Positions 34,801 through 46,703 of a DNA stretch of 64,000 nt are shown here, piece after piece. Every line of letters begins with the position of its first letter. The stretch's first letter is position 1. The translations under genes were made by a program, and so were the position numbers. Origin of the DNA: Apium graveolens. Taxonomy: Eukaryota > Streptophyta > Magnoliopsida > Apiales > Apiaceae. Below the pieces are notes generated by a model, which made no database searches, was not told the origin of the DNA, and was given only the letters and a program-made list of their open reading frames with translations. Location: contig NC_133652.1 of assembly GCF_009905375.1 (NCBI RefSeq), forward strand, positions 122,099,797 through 122,163,796, given 5' to 3'.

Positions 34801-36330
34801 GAAAAGACTCATTTATCAAGGTCTTATCCAATGAAGTAGCATTAGGATTCACTAAACGCGAGATATGATCAGCGACTTGATTTTCAGTTCCTTTTCTGTC
34901 CCTGATCTCTAGTTCAAATTCTTGAAGCAAAAGAACCCATCTAATCAATCTAGGCTTCGAGTCCTTCTTTGAGACGAGATATCAAATGACGGCGTGATCA
35001 GTGAAAACTGTCACCTTAGTCCCAAGTAGATAAGATCGAAATTTCTCAAAACCGTAGACAATAGCCAAAAGTTCTTTCTCCGTAGTAGTATAATTTAGTT
35101 GAGCACCGTTTAAAGTCTTACTTGCGTAGTAGACTACATGAAATATATTATTCTTCCCCTGCCCAAGAACTGCTCCAACTGCATAGTCACTTGCATCACA
35201 CATCGTCTCAAAAGGTTCATTCCAATTAGGTGCAGTTATGACCAGTGCCGAGATTAGACTCTTCTTTAATGTCTCAAAAGCCGCGAGGCACTCGTCATCA
35301 AACTTGAAAGGGACATATTTCTCTAGTAAACTACACAATGGCTTGGGAATTTTTGAGAAGTCTTTGATGAAACGCCTGTAAAATCCCGCGTGACCAAGAA
35401 AACTGCGAATTCCCTTGACAGAAATAGGTGGGGGAAGATTCTCAATGACCCCCACCTTGGCTTTGTCCACCTCTAGACCCTTATTAAAGACCTTGTGCCC
35501 GAGAATTATGCCTTGATGCACCATAAAGTGACATTTCTCCCAATTGAGAACCAGATTGGTCTCAACATACCTCTTGGGAATGTGTCCTAGATTCTGCAAG
35601 CATTCATCAAAAGAATCACCAAAGACTGAGAAGTCATCCATGAACACCTCCACATTCTGGCCAATCATGTCAGAAAAGATGGCCATCATATATCTCTAAA
35701 ATATGGCTGGTGCACCACACAGACCAAAAGAAACTCGTCTAAAGGCGAAAGTATCAAATGGACAAGTGAAGGTAGTCTTCTCCTGATCTTCTGGAGCGAT
35801 ACAAATTTGATTGTAACCCGAATAGCCATCCAGAAGAAAATAATACTCATGACCAGCTAACCAGTCAAGCATCTAATCAATAAAAGGCAATGGAAAGTGG
35901 TCCTTCCTAGTGGCTTTGTTCAGCTTCCTATAGTCCATACAGACTCTCCACCCCGTGACTGTCCTTGTAGGAATAAGCTCATTATTCTCATTTGCCACCA
36001 CAGTAATTCCACCATTCTTTGGAACACATTGAACCGGGCTTACCCATGAACTGTCAGAGATAGGATAGATAAACCCTACATCTAGCCACTTTAGAATTTC
36101 CTTCTTCACTACTTCCTTCATGATTGGATTAAGTCTTCTTTGCTGCTCGACAGTAGGCTTGCTACCTTCTTCTAGCAGAATTTTATGCATGTAGTAAGAA
36201 GGGCTGATTCCCTTGATATCTGCTATAGTCCATCCAATTGCCGATTTGAACTCTCTCAGAATTCTCAAAAAAATTTCCTCATCGCTACCTGAAAGGTCAG
36301 ATGTAATAATAACAGGCAGAGTAGATACAT
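34801..36330 (-). pseudogene. Athila D reverse transcriptase and RNase H
   Basis: RT blocks: WRVCMDYRKLNKATRKDHFP (about 35890-35960), a stop near 35875, DGYSGYNQI, a stop near 35697, then VFMDDFSVFG with the catalytic FMDD (about 35630-35655). RNase H: CDASDYAVGAVLGQ (about 35165-35205), ELLAIVYGFEKF and VFTDH, then a stop near 34982, ending with [11 protein letters not shown]. The frame differs from the protease frame by one base because a T run near 36333 is one short. Confidence 0.88.
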
Positions 36331-37320
36331 CGCCTAAAAAACATACCTTAAATGTTTAGGTAAAGGCTTAAGCTCGAGAGTAGAAGCTTCCTTAATAGAA
36401 GGCTTGAGGCGTTTAGGAGCCTTGCTCAATTCTTCCATTCCAAGAGATTCAAAAGGCATATCGATCTTCCTCTTCCAGGGAGAAGCATTTAAATATTGCA
36501 ATTGCTCATCACCTTCATCATCTTCACTGTCCGAATTTCCCAATAAGGCTTTTTCTAAGGCATCAGACCTCAACATTTGATCAAGTTCCGATGTGACCAC
36601 TGAATCGACCAACTCGACTTTTAAGCACTCCTCATTATCAGTAGGAAATTTCATAGTATTGAACACATTGAAAGTTACATCCTGATCCAACACTCGCATT
36701 GTAAGCTCGCCCTTTTGCATATCAATTAAAGTTTGGCCAGTTGCCAAGAAAGGCCTTCCCAAGATTATGGGAATCTTCTTATCCTCCTCAAAATCAAGAA
36801 TGAAGAAATCAGCAGGGAAGATGAGTTTATCCACCTTGACCAAGACATCCTCCACAATACCTCACAGATATGTAATAGAACGGTCGGCCAACTGCAAGGT
36901 CATATAAGTTGGTTTGGGATCAGGTAAGTCCAATTGCTTGAAGATTGACAAAGGCATCAGATTGATGCTCGCTCCCAAGTCACATAAGCATCTATCAAAA
37001 GACACTTTTCCAATAGTACATGGAATAGTAAAGCTTCCTGGATCTTTAAGCTTCAGAGGCAACTTCTACTGCAGCACAATACTGCATTCCTCCATGAGAG
37101 CGATAGTCTCTAGATCATCTAGCTTCACATTCCTAGATAGAATACCTTTCATAAATTTTGCATAACTAGGCATTTGCTCGAGAGCCTCCACGAAAGGTAT
37201 GTTGATATGAAGTTTCTTGAACACCTCCAGAAACTTCTCAAATTGCTTGTCCAGCTTTTTCTTCTACAGCCTCTTAGGAAAAGACGAAGGAGGATAGATC
37301 TGTTTCTCCCCTATATTACC
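36331..37320 (-). pseudogene. Athila D protease region
   Basis: The protease domain has [20 protein letters not shown] (Asp-Leu-Gly-Ala active site, about 36950-37030) and IILGRPFLATGQTLID (about 36730-36780), separated by a stop near 36860. Upstream the FAEALEQMPSYAKFMKGILS-type block of Athila gag-PR linkers is visible (about 37130-37200). Cleaves the polyprotein in active relatives. Confidence 0.82.
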
Positions 37321-38835
37321 CTCAGATAGTGTGCTCAACAGTAGTCTTCCTTGGTTCCACTTCTTCATCCTGCTGCTTTGCTTCTTTCTCATCCCCAGCT
37401 TCTTCAGTCAACTCTTGAGTTTGTACGGGATTCGTAACCTTCCCAGACCTCAAAGTGATTGCCTTTACCTGCTCCTTAGCTTCCTTCTTTCCTGGAACTT
37501 CAGTGTCACTAGGCAATGTACCATGTTGACGATTTAGCAAGGCATTGACAATTTACCCAATTTGATTTTCCAAGGTCTTGATGGAAACAACTTGGCTCTT
37601 GCACATGAGCTTCAACTCCACTAATTCAGATTTTTCATTAGCTTGTTGCAACTGGAGTTGTTGTTTCGATGTATAATGCGGTTGCTGAAAAATAGGGGGT
37701 TATACTGTTTGGCTGGATACTGCTGATAAGGCTGTTCAACCGCATTCTGAGCATTGCTCCAGCTGAAATTTGGATGATTGCAGTTTTTAGGATGATAGGT
37801 GGCTGACACAGGTTGCTGTGATCACTGGAAGTTGCTCACGAACTGAGCTGATTCACTAGAAATTGTGCACTAATCAGTCTCATGAGCACCAACACAAAGC
37901 TCACAGACACTAGTGATTTGATTAACTCCATAATTAGCCAAAGTGTCTACCTTCATTATCAAAGCTTTAAGTTGGGCAGCTATAACAGTTGCTGCGTCCA
38001 ACTCCAGAATTCCTGCTACTTTCCCCTGAGTCAGTCTCTGGGAAGGATTCTGGTACTCATTAGCAGCCATCAGTTTAATAAGTTCATAAGCTTCATCGTA
38101 GCTCTTAGCCCAAAAGGCTCTTCCTGATGCTGCATCAAGCATGGGACTAGAAGTAGCACCCAATCCGTTGTAGAAACAGTTGATAATCATCCAATCAGGC
38201 ATGCCATGGTGTGGGCACTTCCTTAACATCTCCTTATATCGATCCCAAGCCTCACACAGAGATTCTCCAGTTTGTTGAGCAAACTGAGTAAGAGCATTCC
38301 TGATTGTGGTAGTCTTCGCCATGGGGAAGAATTTAGTGAGAAACTTTTAAGCGAGATCTTCCCAAGTGATGATAGATCCTGCTGGTAGAGAATGTAACCA
38401 GCACTTTACCTCGTCCCTCAAAGAAAATGGAAAAAGACGTAGCTTGATAGCATCTTCAGTCATATCATTGAACTTGAAAGTGTCGCGGATCTCGATGAAA
38501 TCCCTGATGTGCATGTTGGGGTCTTCGATAGGAGAACCCCCAAATTGAATTGAGTTTTGTATCATCTGGATCGTGCTTGACTTGATCTCAAAAGTGTTAG
38601 CCCTGATGGCTGGTCGAATGATGCTAGACAGAATGTCATTAATCTTAGGCTTAGAATAGTCCATCAAAGCCTTCAAATTTTCTGCCTGATCACCCATAGC
38701 TTCTAAAATTGGCTCTTCAACTTTCTCTTCTTCTTCTACCTTCTTTTCTTCCTCAAAAACTTCCCTACGAACTACCACAAGTTCTTCCTCGGCTTTATCC
38801 TGTGTTCTCTTACGAGTACGCGAACGCGTATGCAT
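37321..38835 (-). pseudogene. Athila D gag
   Basis: ATG at 38835 (MHTRSRTRKRTQDK), acidic Lys/Glu-rich stretch, then the gag domain: LFPFSLRDEVKCWLHSLP, CEAWDRYKEMLRKCPHHGMP and a degenerate knuckle SVCELCVGAHETD. Stops at 38347-38349 and at about 37870 and two frame changes (37540-37620) disrupt it. The 37322-37540 part encodes QVKAITLRSGK, a block typical of Athila gag-PR junctions. Confidence 0.85.
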
Positions 38836-38951
38836 ACACCTTCGCTAGATCAGCTGAAATAAAACAAGGCAACAAATAAGTAACAATGTCCGAGTCAATG
38901 AACTTTAACGACCACTGATGGAAAGCACATAAACTAATAATTAACACTGCA

Positions 38952-38970
38952 GTCCCCAACAGCGGCGCCA
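38952..38970 (-). promoter_or_regulatory. Primer-binding site of Athila D (tRNA-Asp-like)
   Basis: Minus strand TGGCGCCGCTGTTGGGGAC, six bases inside the 5' LTR. Athila elements use a site starting TGGCGCCG, usually assigned to tRNA-Asp; the distal bases deviate. Confidence 0.75.
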
Positions 38971-38976
38971 AAAACT

Positions 38977-40423
38977 TGTTAGTCGCTAAGCACGCGCTAA
39001 TAATACACACAAGTATACGAGTTCGCAAGTAGTATAAGATATAAATCAGATTCGATCCCACAGAGACTGTATTGGTTAACTAATCAACTCATGCACTTAA
39101 GCAACAATGTATTATTATTATTCAATGCTAAGACGATAACAAAGTGAGGTTGTTTATAACTAAGAATTAAACTAATTATTATAACTACGAGAATAAGATA
39201 GATTGATTTAATATATATGACAAACATGTGATTCTAACTTCATTAAGTACTTCATTCAATAGCCTTATTGTTCTTAACCTTAGCATGCAATGGTGATAAC
39301 ACTAATCAGACAACACGAAACTGATAAACGCCAACTTTTATTGCACGAGTACCATTTTACCAGATATCCACAAAAAAGATAGAAGCTGAATAGGCACCAA
39401 TTATATTGAGACCCTATATGTCTGTAGAATTTGACAACATAATGGTTTAAGCACAAGTTGTCTATCTTGATTACATAAGGCAGGTAAGATGGTTAAAATT
39501 ACCTATGAATCACGCATAACCATACATGAACCTATGCTAGCATGGCAAGTTCTAAATCCTTAAATTCACTTTCGCTTCATTAAGAATTAACACGCTATCT
39601 TATAAGTTCGCGACACTCACAAGACGAATACGCACAACCATAACTAGGATATCAAACAATCACCACACACTAAGGCATCGAAACAATTTAACTAAAGAAA
39701 TCCATAAATAAATCCGCTAGAACCCCATGATAACGATTAGCCCATAATCAAACTCATCGCCAACGTGGGTTCCAATGAAAACATGATATAGCAAATGTAG
39801 TCTTTATACGAATAAATAAACCAAAGTACAAGCAAGAGTAAAAGTTCAGCAAAACAAGAAAAAGCATCCAAATTACAACTCAAAATAAAGATTCACAAGA
39901 ATAAACTAGTTTGTCTTCGCCCTTTGTTGAATTGTGCCAAAAGGTCTCTTGCCATCTTCTCCTTCTTTGATTGTCTTGATATCTCTCAATAAACGACCTA
40001 AGTTATGTTTATATAGCAGTCCATGCATCCCAAGAGTCCAGCAATTCAAATTATAAAAGAATCAGTATTTGTTTATCCCGACCCAGCGCGGCCGCGCGCT
40101 TCACCAGGGCGGGCGCGCTGCCTCCCTGTATTCCCGGCGCGTCCGCGCGTAACACCAGTGCGGGCGCGCTTGCCTTCTGCCAAAACTTCATTTTTTCTTC
40201 TTCTTTATTCCTTGTAGCTTCGAGCCAGTCTTTCAAGCTTTTATTCCAACACATCCTAAACACCATATTAACATGAAAACAATGTTAATTCACCCGATTC
40301 ACGAACTAAAGCTTGAAATGCAAAAACACTTGAAAACACGTTAAAACAAAAATAACTTGAGTATAAATACACCAACTCAAAGCTTATTAGAGCATAAATA
40401 AGTGTCATAAATGCCACTTAACA
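38977..40423 (-). repeat. 5' LTR of Athila D
   Basis: 1447 bp, TGTTAGTCGC...CTTAACA on the plus strand. Minus strand TATATAAAC at 40007-40015 with the GC-rich cluster 40083-40171 about 70 bases upstream. A 71-codon minus-strand ORF over the GC cluster occurs in both LTRs but looks like a by-product of the GC repeats. Confidence 0.93.
40083..40171. repeat. GC-rich motif cluster in the 5' LTR of D
   Basis: Counterpart of 30126-30215; several CpG/TpG differences between the two copies, as expected after methylation decay. Confidence 0.85.
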
Positions 40424-40428
40424 TGAAA
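40424..40428. repeat. Target-site duplication of Athila D, right copy (TGAAA)
   Basis: Partner of GGAAA at 29016-29020. Confidence 0.7.
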
Positions 40429-41933
40429 CTTCATCACTAAATGATATGAAGAGGGGACTGCCTTAAAAGCATGTATTCTCGTTCTTCCCATGATTACGTT
40501 ATAAGTTGATCCAACCTTTACCACTACAAAGTCCAACATATGTGTTGCTTATCTTGGTTCTTGACCTATAGTCATTGGAAACTTAATTATCCCTTCCACG
40601 GGGCACTCCACTCCAGCAAATCCATATATCGGCATATCAGTTGGGGTTAATTGAGAATCATTATACCCTATCCTTAAAAGGTATCATGAAGTAAAATATG
40701 CACCGAAGCACCATTGTCTAAAAGGACCCTCTTTACTGGGATGTTCCCTCTAATTAGTGTTATGACCAGAGGATCGTCATGTGGAAATTTAACACCCTCC
40801 AAATCAGAATCATCAAACATCATTGTGACTCCTGTCATAGCCCTCTTTGGGGCTTTCCCGATAATATGCATAACTTCTCTAGTATAGGCTTTCCTCGAGT
40901 TTCTAGACGAGTCTGCAGCAGTTGGTCCTCCAAAAATCGTATTAATCACTGGCCCTCGGGGTAATGGCCCTCCAAAGATTGCATTTATCACTGGTCTCCT
41001 GGGGTGGGGATTTCGCCCCTGATCGTCTTGATCCCTCCTACGATCATCGAAATTCTTTCTTCCATTATTATTCCTATCTCCTCCATCTCTAGTGTACTTG
41101 CTCAGCCTTCCTTTTCGAATGAGGAATTCTATTTCATCTTTCAATTGCCTACACTCGTTGGTGTCATGACCAGCGTCCTTGTAAAATCTGCAATATTTGC
41201 TCTGATCCAACTTGGTAGGATCAGCCTTCAGGGGTTTCGGCCAACGAACATCTCTATTTTTCTCAATTTCCATCAAGATCTGACTTCTTGGAGCGTTCAA
41301 CTTAGCATATTTAGTGCACTTTTTCCCAGGTCCTTCCTTATTTGGGTTTGAATCAGTGTTTTACTCAGTTCTAGAATACTTGTCCTTAGCAATAAATTCC
41401 AGATCAGCCTTCCGCTTCTTGCCACCAGCAGGTTCATTATTCACCACTGTCTTCCTCATGCTTTCTTCCACTTTAATGTATTTTCCGGCCCTATCTTGGA
41501 GCTGTAACATGTTTTCAGGTGGGCGCTTGGCTAACGACATCTTGAAGAACTCGTCCCTAGTCCCCTGCTGCAGTGCTATCATAGCTACCTTATCGTCGAG
41601 GTCTGGGAATTTCAAAGCTCCCTTGGTAAAAGGGTTCAGATAGTCTCTCAAGGACTCTTTTGCTCCTTGCACAATGCTCATGAGAGATGCTGAACTTTTC
41701 TCATGCACTCTCCCACTGATGAATTGCTTAATGAAATCTTGACTTAGCTCTCTGAAGGACCTGATAGAATTCGGAGGAAAACGACTATACTATCTTTGAG
41801 CCATTCCCGACAGGGTTTGAGGAAAGGTCTGACACTTAATAGCCTCGTTCACGGGTTGCAGCAACAGTGCTTTAGAGAATGTCCTGACGTGATTAGCGGG
41901 ATCTCCAGTGCCATCATAAACTTTGATGGTGGG
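40429..41933 (-). pseudogene. Tat C gag (3' part) and protease
   Basis: The gag domain resumes after solo LTR E (IKVYDGTGDPANHVRTFS, ALLLQPVNEAIKC, LSGMAQR then a stop near 41790), continues with EKSSASLMSIVQGAKESLRD and a YCRFYKDAGHDTNECRQLK knuckle-like motif (about 41150-41190), and ends with the protease: VKRVLLDNGASVHIL (about 40690-40740) and YNVIMGRTRIHAFKAVPS (about 40440-40500). Two or three stops break one otherwise constant frame. A direct repeat RGPVINTIFGG-like occurs near 40920-40990. Confidence 0.85.
41929..41933. repeat. Target-site duplication GTGGG, left copy
   Basis: Exact match to 45852-45856; brackets solo LTR E. Confidence 0.92.
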
Positions 41934-44900
41934 TGTAACACCCCCAAATCCGGGGTCGGGGATCCGGGTTATCACGAGTTCCATTTCCCTTATCCATACT
42001 TAATCTTAACAGTCAACCAACTAATGCGTACTGTGACCCCACAATATACACACACACACCACAAGTTATAGTCTCAGAGATGAATACCAAAATAACACAA
42101 GTCATTTTATTCCACAATTATAAACCATTTCACCTTAAAAAGGGTTTCTGAATAATTTACATATTCTTTGCCATTATTACAATTCATAAATATACATAAG
42201 TCTGGTACATCAAGAGTTGAAAGCCTAGCCTATTGGTAGTTCCTACCTCAGCTACAATAGCATCAACGCCTACAGGAAACTGCGGAACGTTTCCTAGCCG
42301 CTCACGAATTGGGAGCTTGATCCTGTTCATCTTGTCTATCTGTTGTTGTGTGATGAAAAAAGAAAGCAAGGGTGAGCAACAAGCCCACCAAAATAATATG
42401 TATAAAGATTAACAATATATGAGCATTTTCATAGCACTCATGAAAGTCTTGGTCAAGAAGAATTGGACCAAGTTTGATCTCTTAATGCGACCAAGTCGCA
42501 AAATATTTAGTATATATGTATATGTACTTTTCAAAATCTTGGAAGTCCTCTTCCATGCATAATAAACACAGAGTTCCAGTTTATAACTGTATAAAAATAT
42601 CGTTGCAAGGTGATCTCATATATCTAACCTTGTCTCAACGTTTTTGTGAAAATCTTTGTCATGCATAAGATAATCATTAACCAGATATAAGTTGAAAAGA
42701 TGAAGTTACAAGATACTCCAATATACTTATATCTTTTACGAATACTACTTGAACTACCACCGTTCAAGGTATAATCAGTTTCAAAAGTTCATCACATAGA
42801 TGAGACTACAAGAAAAGACTTGGATAGATTCAATCTTTGAAATATCATTATAAATAATAAAGTTACGAGATACTTCATTAAGTCCCGATATATATATACA
42901 CCTATATATATACATTTCATACACTCCTTGAAAACCTCTGTTATGAAAATTATAAACAGAGTTGCAATATCCAATGAATTTGGAAAGGAGAAAACCTTGG
43001 CATAAACCTGATATCTTGCTGATCAGGAAAAGATACCAATAAGTAACCTTTTCTACTAATAGATGGACGAATTCCCCACTGGTCATCACCCTGGCCGCAT
43101 TAAAACCTATGTTGGACTGCCACTCAGCCACTTACGCATTGATGGACTCCCACTGAGCCACTTACACTTTTATGGACGCCCACTGAGCCCATGTTGCTTA
43201 TGCCGACTCAAATAGATGGACTTACTTCCCGAACGTTGGGCAAGTAATCAAAATGTTTTCTCAAAACAGCAACCTTGTTGCGAATATAAAATACACCACA
43301 GAGCCGGATCCCTCAGGTTTTGTGCGAGTATTTGAATCCCCTTCGAAAGGAAGATCTTAAATCTAAAAATGAGTTTTGGGATCCGCTCTAACTTTTAAAA
43401 ATCATTTTGAAAACTCGAAAACATTTTAAAGAATGTTAAGAGTAATGCTGATTTAATAAAATAAATCAGTCCTGATATGTTGGAGAATAACTGAATATTA
43501 TTATTTAAATAATATTCCCATAAAGGATAATCTCTACATAATTGAAGTAGAAGTTTTAAGACTCATACTTGAAATGAATAATATATAATCAAAGATATAC
43601 TTATACGAAAGTATGATCTTTATTTGAATAATCAAAATAAGTTTGATTATCGAAATATTATTCTTTAATAAAATAAAGAATATTATTTAATAAAAGAAGC
43701 AGAGTCATAAGTCCTCGAATGAATATTCAAATTAATATTCATTAATAAAAATAAAGTTATCGAATAAACCTTATTTGATTAATAGTTTTGAAAACTATAT
43801 CTATATATATATAATATATATAATATACTCGGGAACATCGACTCCCGGTTTTAGAAAATGTTCGCCTTTGGGTCCCCTATACTAAAGGTAAACGCAACTA
43901 CTGCTTATCTCTAGCATAGGTATTATGCAATTATAAGCATTGAAATCAACAAATAGATATGAAGATTACGAAACAGACATGCATATAAACCATATCAGCA
44001 TGCTCCAATATATCGCAAGATTTGCTAATTAACCATCATGCATCTAGCACAAGATAATGCATATACATATATACATCACAACAACAATATAACGGGTAGA
44101 AAACTTGCCTGAGTGTTCCCGGATAGACTTAAGCTTAGAGTGGGTCCGATAACCTATGAACAATAACGTTCGCTTATGGTCACTTCTATGCTTAACGAAT
44201 CACATAAGTCATTCGAGTACCCTCGGCTCCACCATTTTTAATAAATTGACCATTAAGAATTTTAAGACGATTCTTTCGCGAATAACCTACCAATTGCCTA
44301 ATACACTTTACATAATTGTTTCATACTCCAATTAGTCATTTAAGGTCCTTAATCAAGGTTTTAAAGTAAGGCGAGGGGTAATAGTTCATTCGTGAAACGC
44401 TGTTACTTAAAACGGTCGTTTCTCTTAAACCGTACATCGGATTCAAGCGAACCACATATCAAAACGAAGCTCGTAACATGAACTATCTAATCATGGAAAT
44501 GGTAAAAACCTAACAGTGAGTTCACGGGTCCTGATGTTAAGAACAAAAGCAGTCTAAGGTAAATCGGACATTACAACGGCTATACTTTAGCGATTCCCAA
44601 ATTTGTACAACTCAAAATCAATCCACAATCAATCCCACAATCATTACTACAACCAAACTCCATCCATACTCTACTACAACAGCCCCAACATCTCAAGATT
44701 TCCAATATATACTACTCTCAATCATGAACAAAAAGCTTATACTTAAGTTCATTATCTAATAATCAAGATTTACAACTCCAAATACATTACAAAACCAACC
44801 AATCTCTAAATATACAATAATCATGCCTCTCATGAACTATACTACTCATAACAAGCTCTTAAAATTCAATAATAAGGCTAGGTTAAGAGATTATACCTTC

Positions 44901-45851
44901 CTTGTGAGTAGGAGTAACTAATGAGCTTGAAACAACCTTGGAAAATCCTTACTAAAGCTTTATCTAAACAAAAACACAAGATCAAAATTTCAAGTTCTTG
45001 GAAAACACTATTCACTCCCTTCTTCCATGAATTATTGGAAGAGATTGTGAAGTAATTGGAAGCTTAGATTCATAGGATATCTATATCTATGTACAAGGAA
45101 CCTTGGATAATTACCTCACTAATTAACAAAGCTTGGAACTTAAATTTGGATTTTCTTCTTTCTTGAAATGGACAAAGGCCGAGAGCTTCTTTGCTTGGAA
45201 AGTGAAAGTCAACTTGTGTTTTGTGTTTTTGATTTGTTTTGGCTTGGTTGCTTTGTTTTTGTTGTTAATTAACCTTTTACCATGGTAAAATTTGTGTGGC
45301 TTATAATCAACCAACAATTCCTTCCCATTGTGTCATGCTTATGTCATCCTCTTATGTCATCTTCCCACACTTGTCTTCTTCTTGTTGGTGTGATGACATC
45401 ATCATCACTAACCTCTTTGATTAACTCCTAATTACTTGGCTAATGATCGCTGATCTGACTACGGTTCGCTTAACTTTCGTTCTCGTTTATCATTTGAGGG
45501 ATCATACCCGGGATCTTATTACTTGGGTTCCCCTAAACCTTTCTCAATATTTTATATTCCTTTTATGATCCTCTCTTATAATCCTTCAATTAAAATCCTT
45601 TTAATCATGTTACCTTATACTCAATTCTTTCTGTATCTCGTGGATTTTCGGGAAAAATCAAAGTGTTCGAATTTGGATTCTGACGATCTTTACATACACT
45701 TATATACCATATATAGTACTAATAAGATCTCAGAATATCAATAAAAGAACCCCTACAAAGTGTGGCATGAAAAGTTTTCTTATTCAGCATAATCAGCAAA
45801 ATCACTATTCATAAGGGTTACAAAAAGTTCAAAATTTTTGGGGTTATTACA
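41934..45851 (-). mobile_element. Solo LTR E (Tekay-type, 3.9 kb)
   Basis: TGTAACACCCCC at one end and GGGTTATTACA at the other, flanked by GTGGG on both sides, with no primer site, gag or pol inside. The ends resemble the Tekay LTRs at 5790 and 14282, indicating the minus orientation. It remains after LTR-LTR recombination removed the internal region. Contents are AT-rich with TA repeats (43795-43825) and one 30-bp tandem repeat; no coding ORF is credible. Confidence 0.88.
43113..43202. repeat. Three-copy 30-bp tandem repeat in solo LTR E
   Basis: Units start at 43113, 43143 and 43173 with TGGACTGCCACTCAGCC, TGGACTCCCACTGAGCC and TGGACGCCCACTGAGCC. Confidence 0.85.
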
Positions 45852-45856
45852 GTGGG
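45852..45856. repeat. Target-site duplication GTGGG, right copy
   Basis: Exact match to 41929-41933. Confidence 0.92.
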
Positions 45857-46668
45857 AATCTTAAACTTCCTTGAGATATGGGCATTCATTATCTCTTCAG
45901 TGAATGGTGGGGTGGGATCATCAGGATCTCCTAGGGGTAGAAGATCACTTGGATCAGCTCTTGGGACAATAGTCCTTCTTTGCAGCGAACCATCCAGGTC
46001 TATGATTGGAGGAGGATTTCTTCTCCTTGGTGGTAGTGGGGGTCTTGGGGTCAGGTGTGCCTCCAGATCACGCGTCAGCCTTTGGATCTCAGCCTCGTGA
46101 GCCCTGATTCTTTCCTGCACTTCTTGGGGATTCGTCCCTCGGGTGCCCCTAGGACGCTGATTACCATCAGGCATCGACTCTTTACGAGCACGTCTCCTTC
46201 TTGGAGCCACATCATCATCCGAAGATTCGGAGTCTCTCTCAGTGTAAGGCCCAGTGAATTCTTGATCCTCCGGAATAGGAGCCAAACCGCATATGTAGGG
46301 GGCGTTTGCCCTTGCGCTTTACTCTGATTTGCTTGTCCACTTCCTCCAACCTCAGGGTATAGGGGCATCCCATAAGGGGGGTTAGTGGTCACAATAGTGG
46401 AATACTCATACCCAACAGGTCGAGGATTCATAGGTGCATGTAGCTACTGATATTGGGAATCCGCCCCTTGAGAAGCCGGGGGATTCGTCCCTTGTAGAGC
46501 CGGGGGATTCGTCCCTTGTGGCTGAGGCTCGGTTGCCCCTATCGGGGTTACTCCTTGGGTAGAGGCATAGGACGAGTGTGGGGGTATCTCCACCGTTGAC
46601 GAAATTGTTTGAGTTGTTCCAGCTGGTGTTCCTTCAGGGGCGCTGTTTCCACTCCGTGTTCTCGCCAT
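45852..46668 (-). pseudogene. Tat C gag, 5' part
   Basis: ATG at 46668 (MARTRSGNSAPEGTPAGTTQ) is the same start as the intact gag of element J at 62988. Low-complexity Pro/Gln/Thr-rich N-terminus with a duplicated QGTNPPA unit, a stop near 46444, then YEYSTIVTTNPPYGMPLYP, a frameshift near 46290, PYTERDSESSDDDVAPRRRR and EEIMNAHISRKFKIPT just before the solo LTR. Confidence 0.85.
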
Positions 46669-46682
46669 GGTTGTTGTTATGC

Positions 46683-46701
46683 TTTCCCACAGACGGCGCC
46701 A
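46683..46701 (-). promoter_or_regulatory. Primer-binding site of Tat C
   Basis: Minus strand TGGCGCCGTCTGTGGGAAA, two bases inside the LTR and identical to the site of element J. The first bases fit a tRNA acceptor end of the Asp type; the exact tRNA is not assigned. Confidence 0.75.
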
Positions 46702-46703
46702 AA

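Larger units (their letters stand above)
29021..40423 (-). mobile_element. Athila-lineage gypsy element D, complete but decayed
   Basis: An 11.4-kb element with two 1447-bp LTRs (TGTTAGTCGC...CTTAACA), Athila-type primer site, gag, PR, RT, RNase H, integrase, a separate third ORF and a polypurine tract. It sits in Tat C at the protease-RT linker. Every coding domain has stops or frameshifts. The LTRs differ at several per cent of positions by eye, so D is older than the Tekay insertion. Confidence 0.92.
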
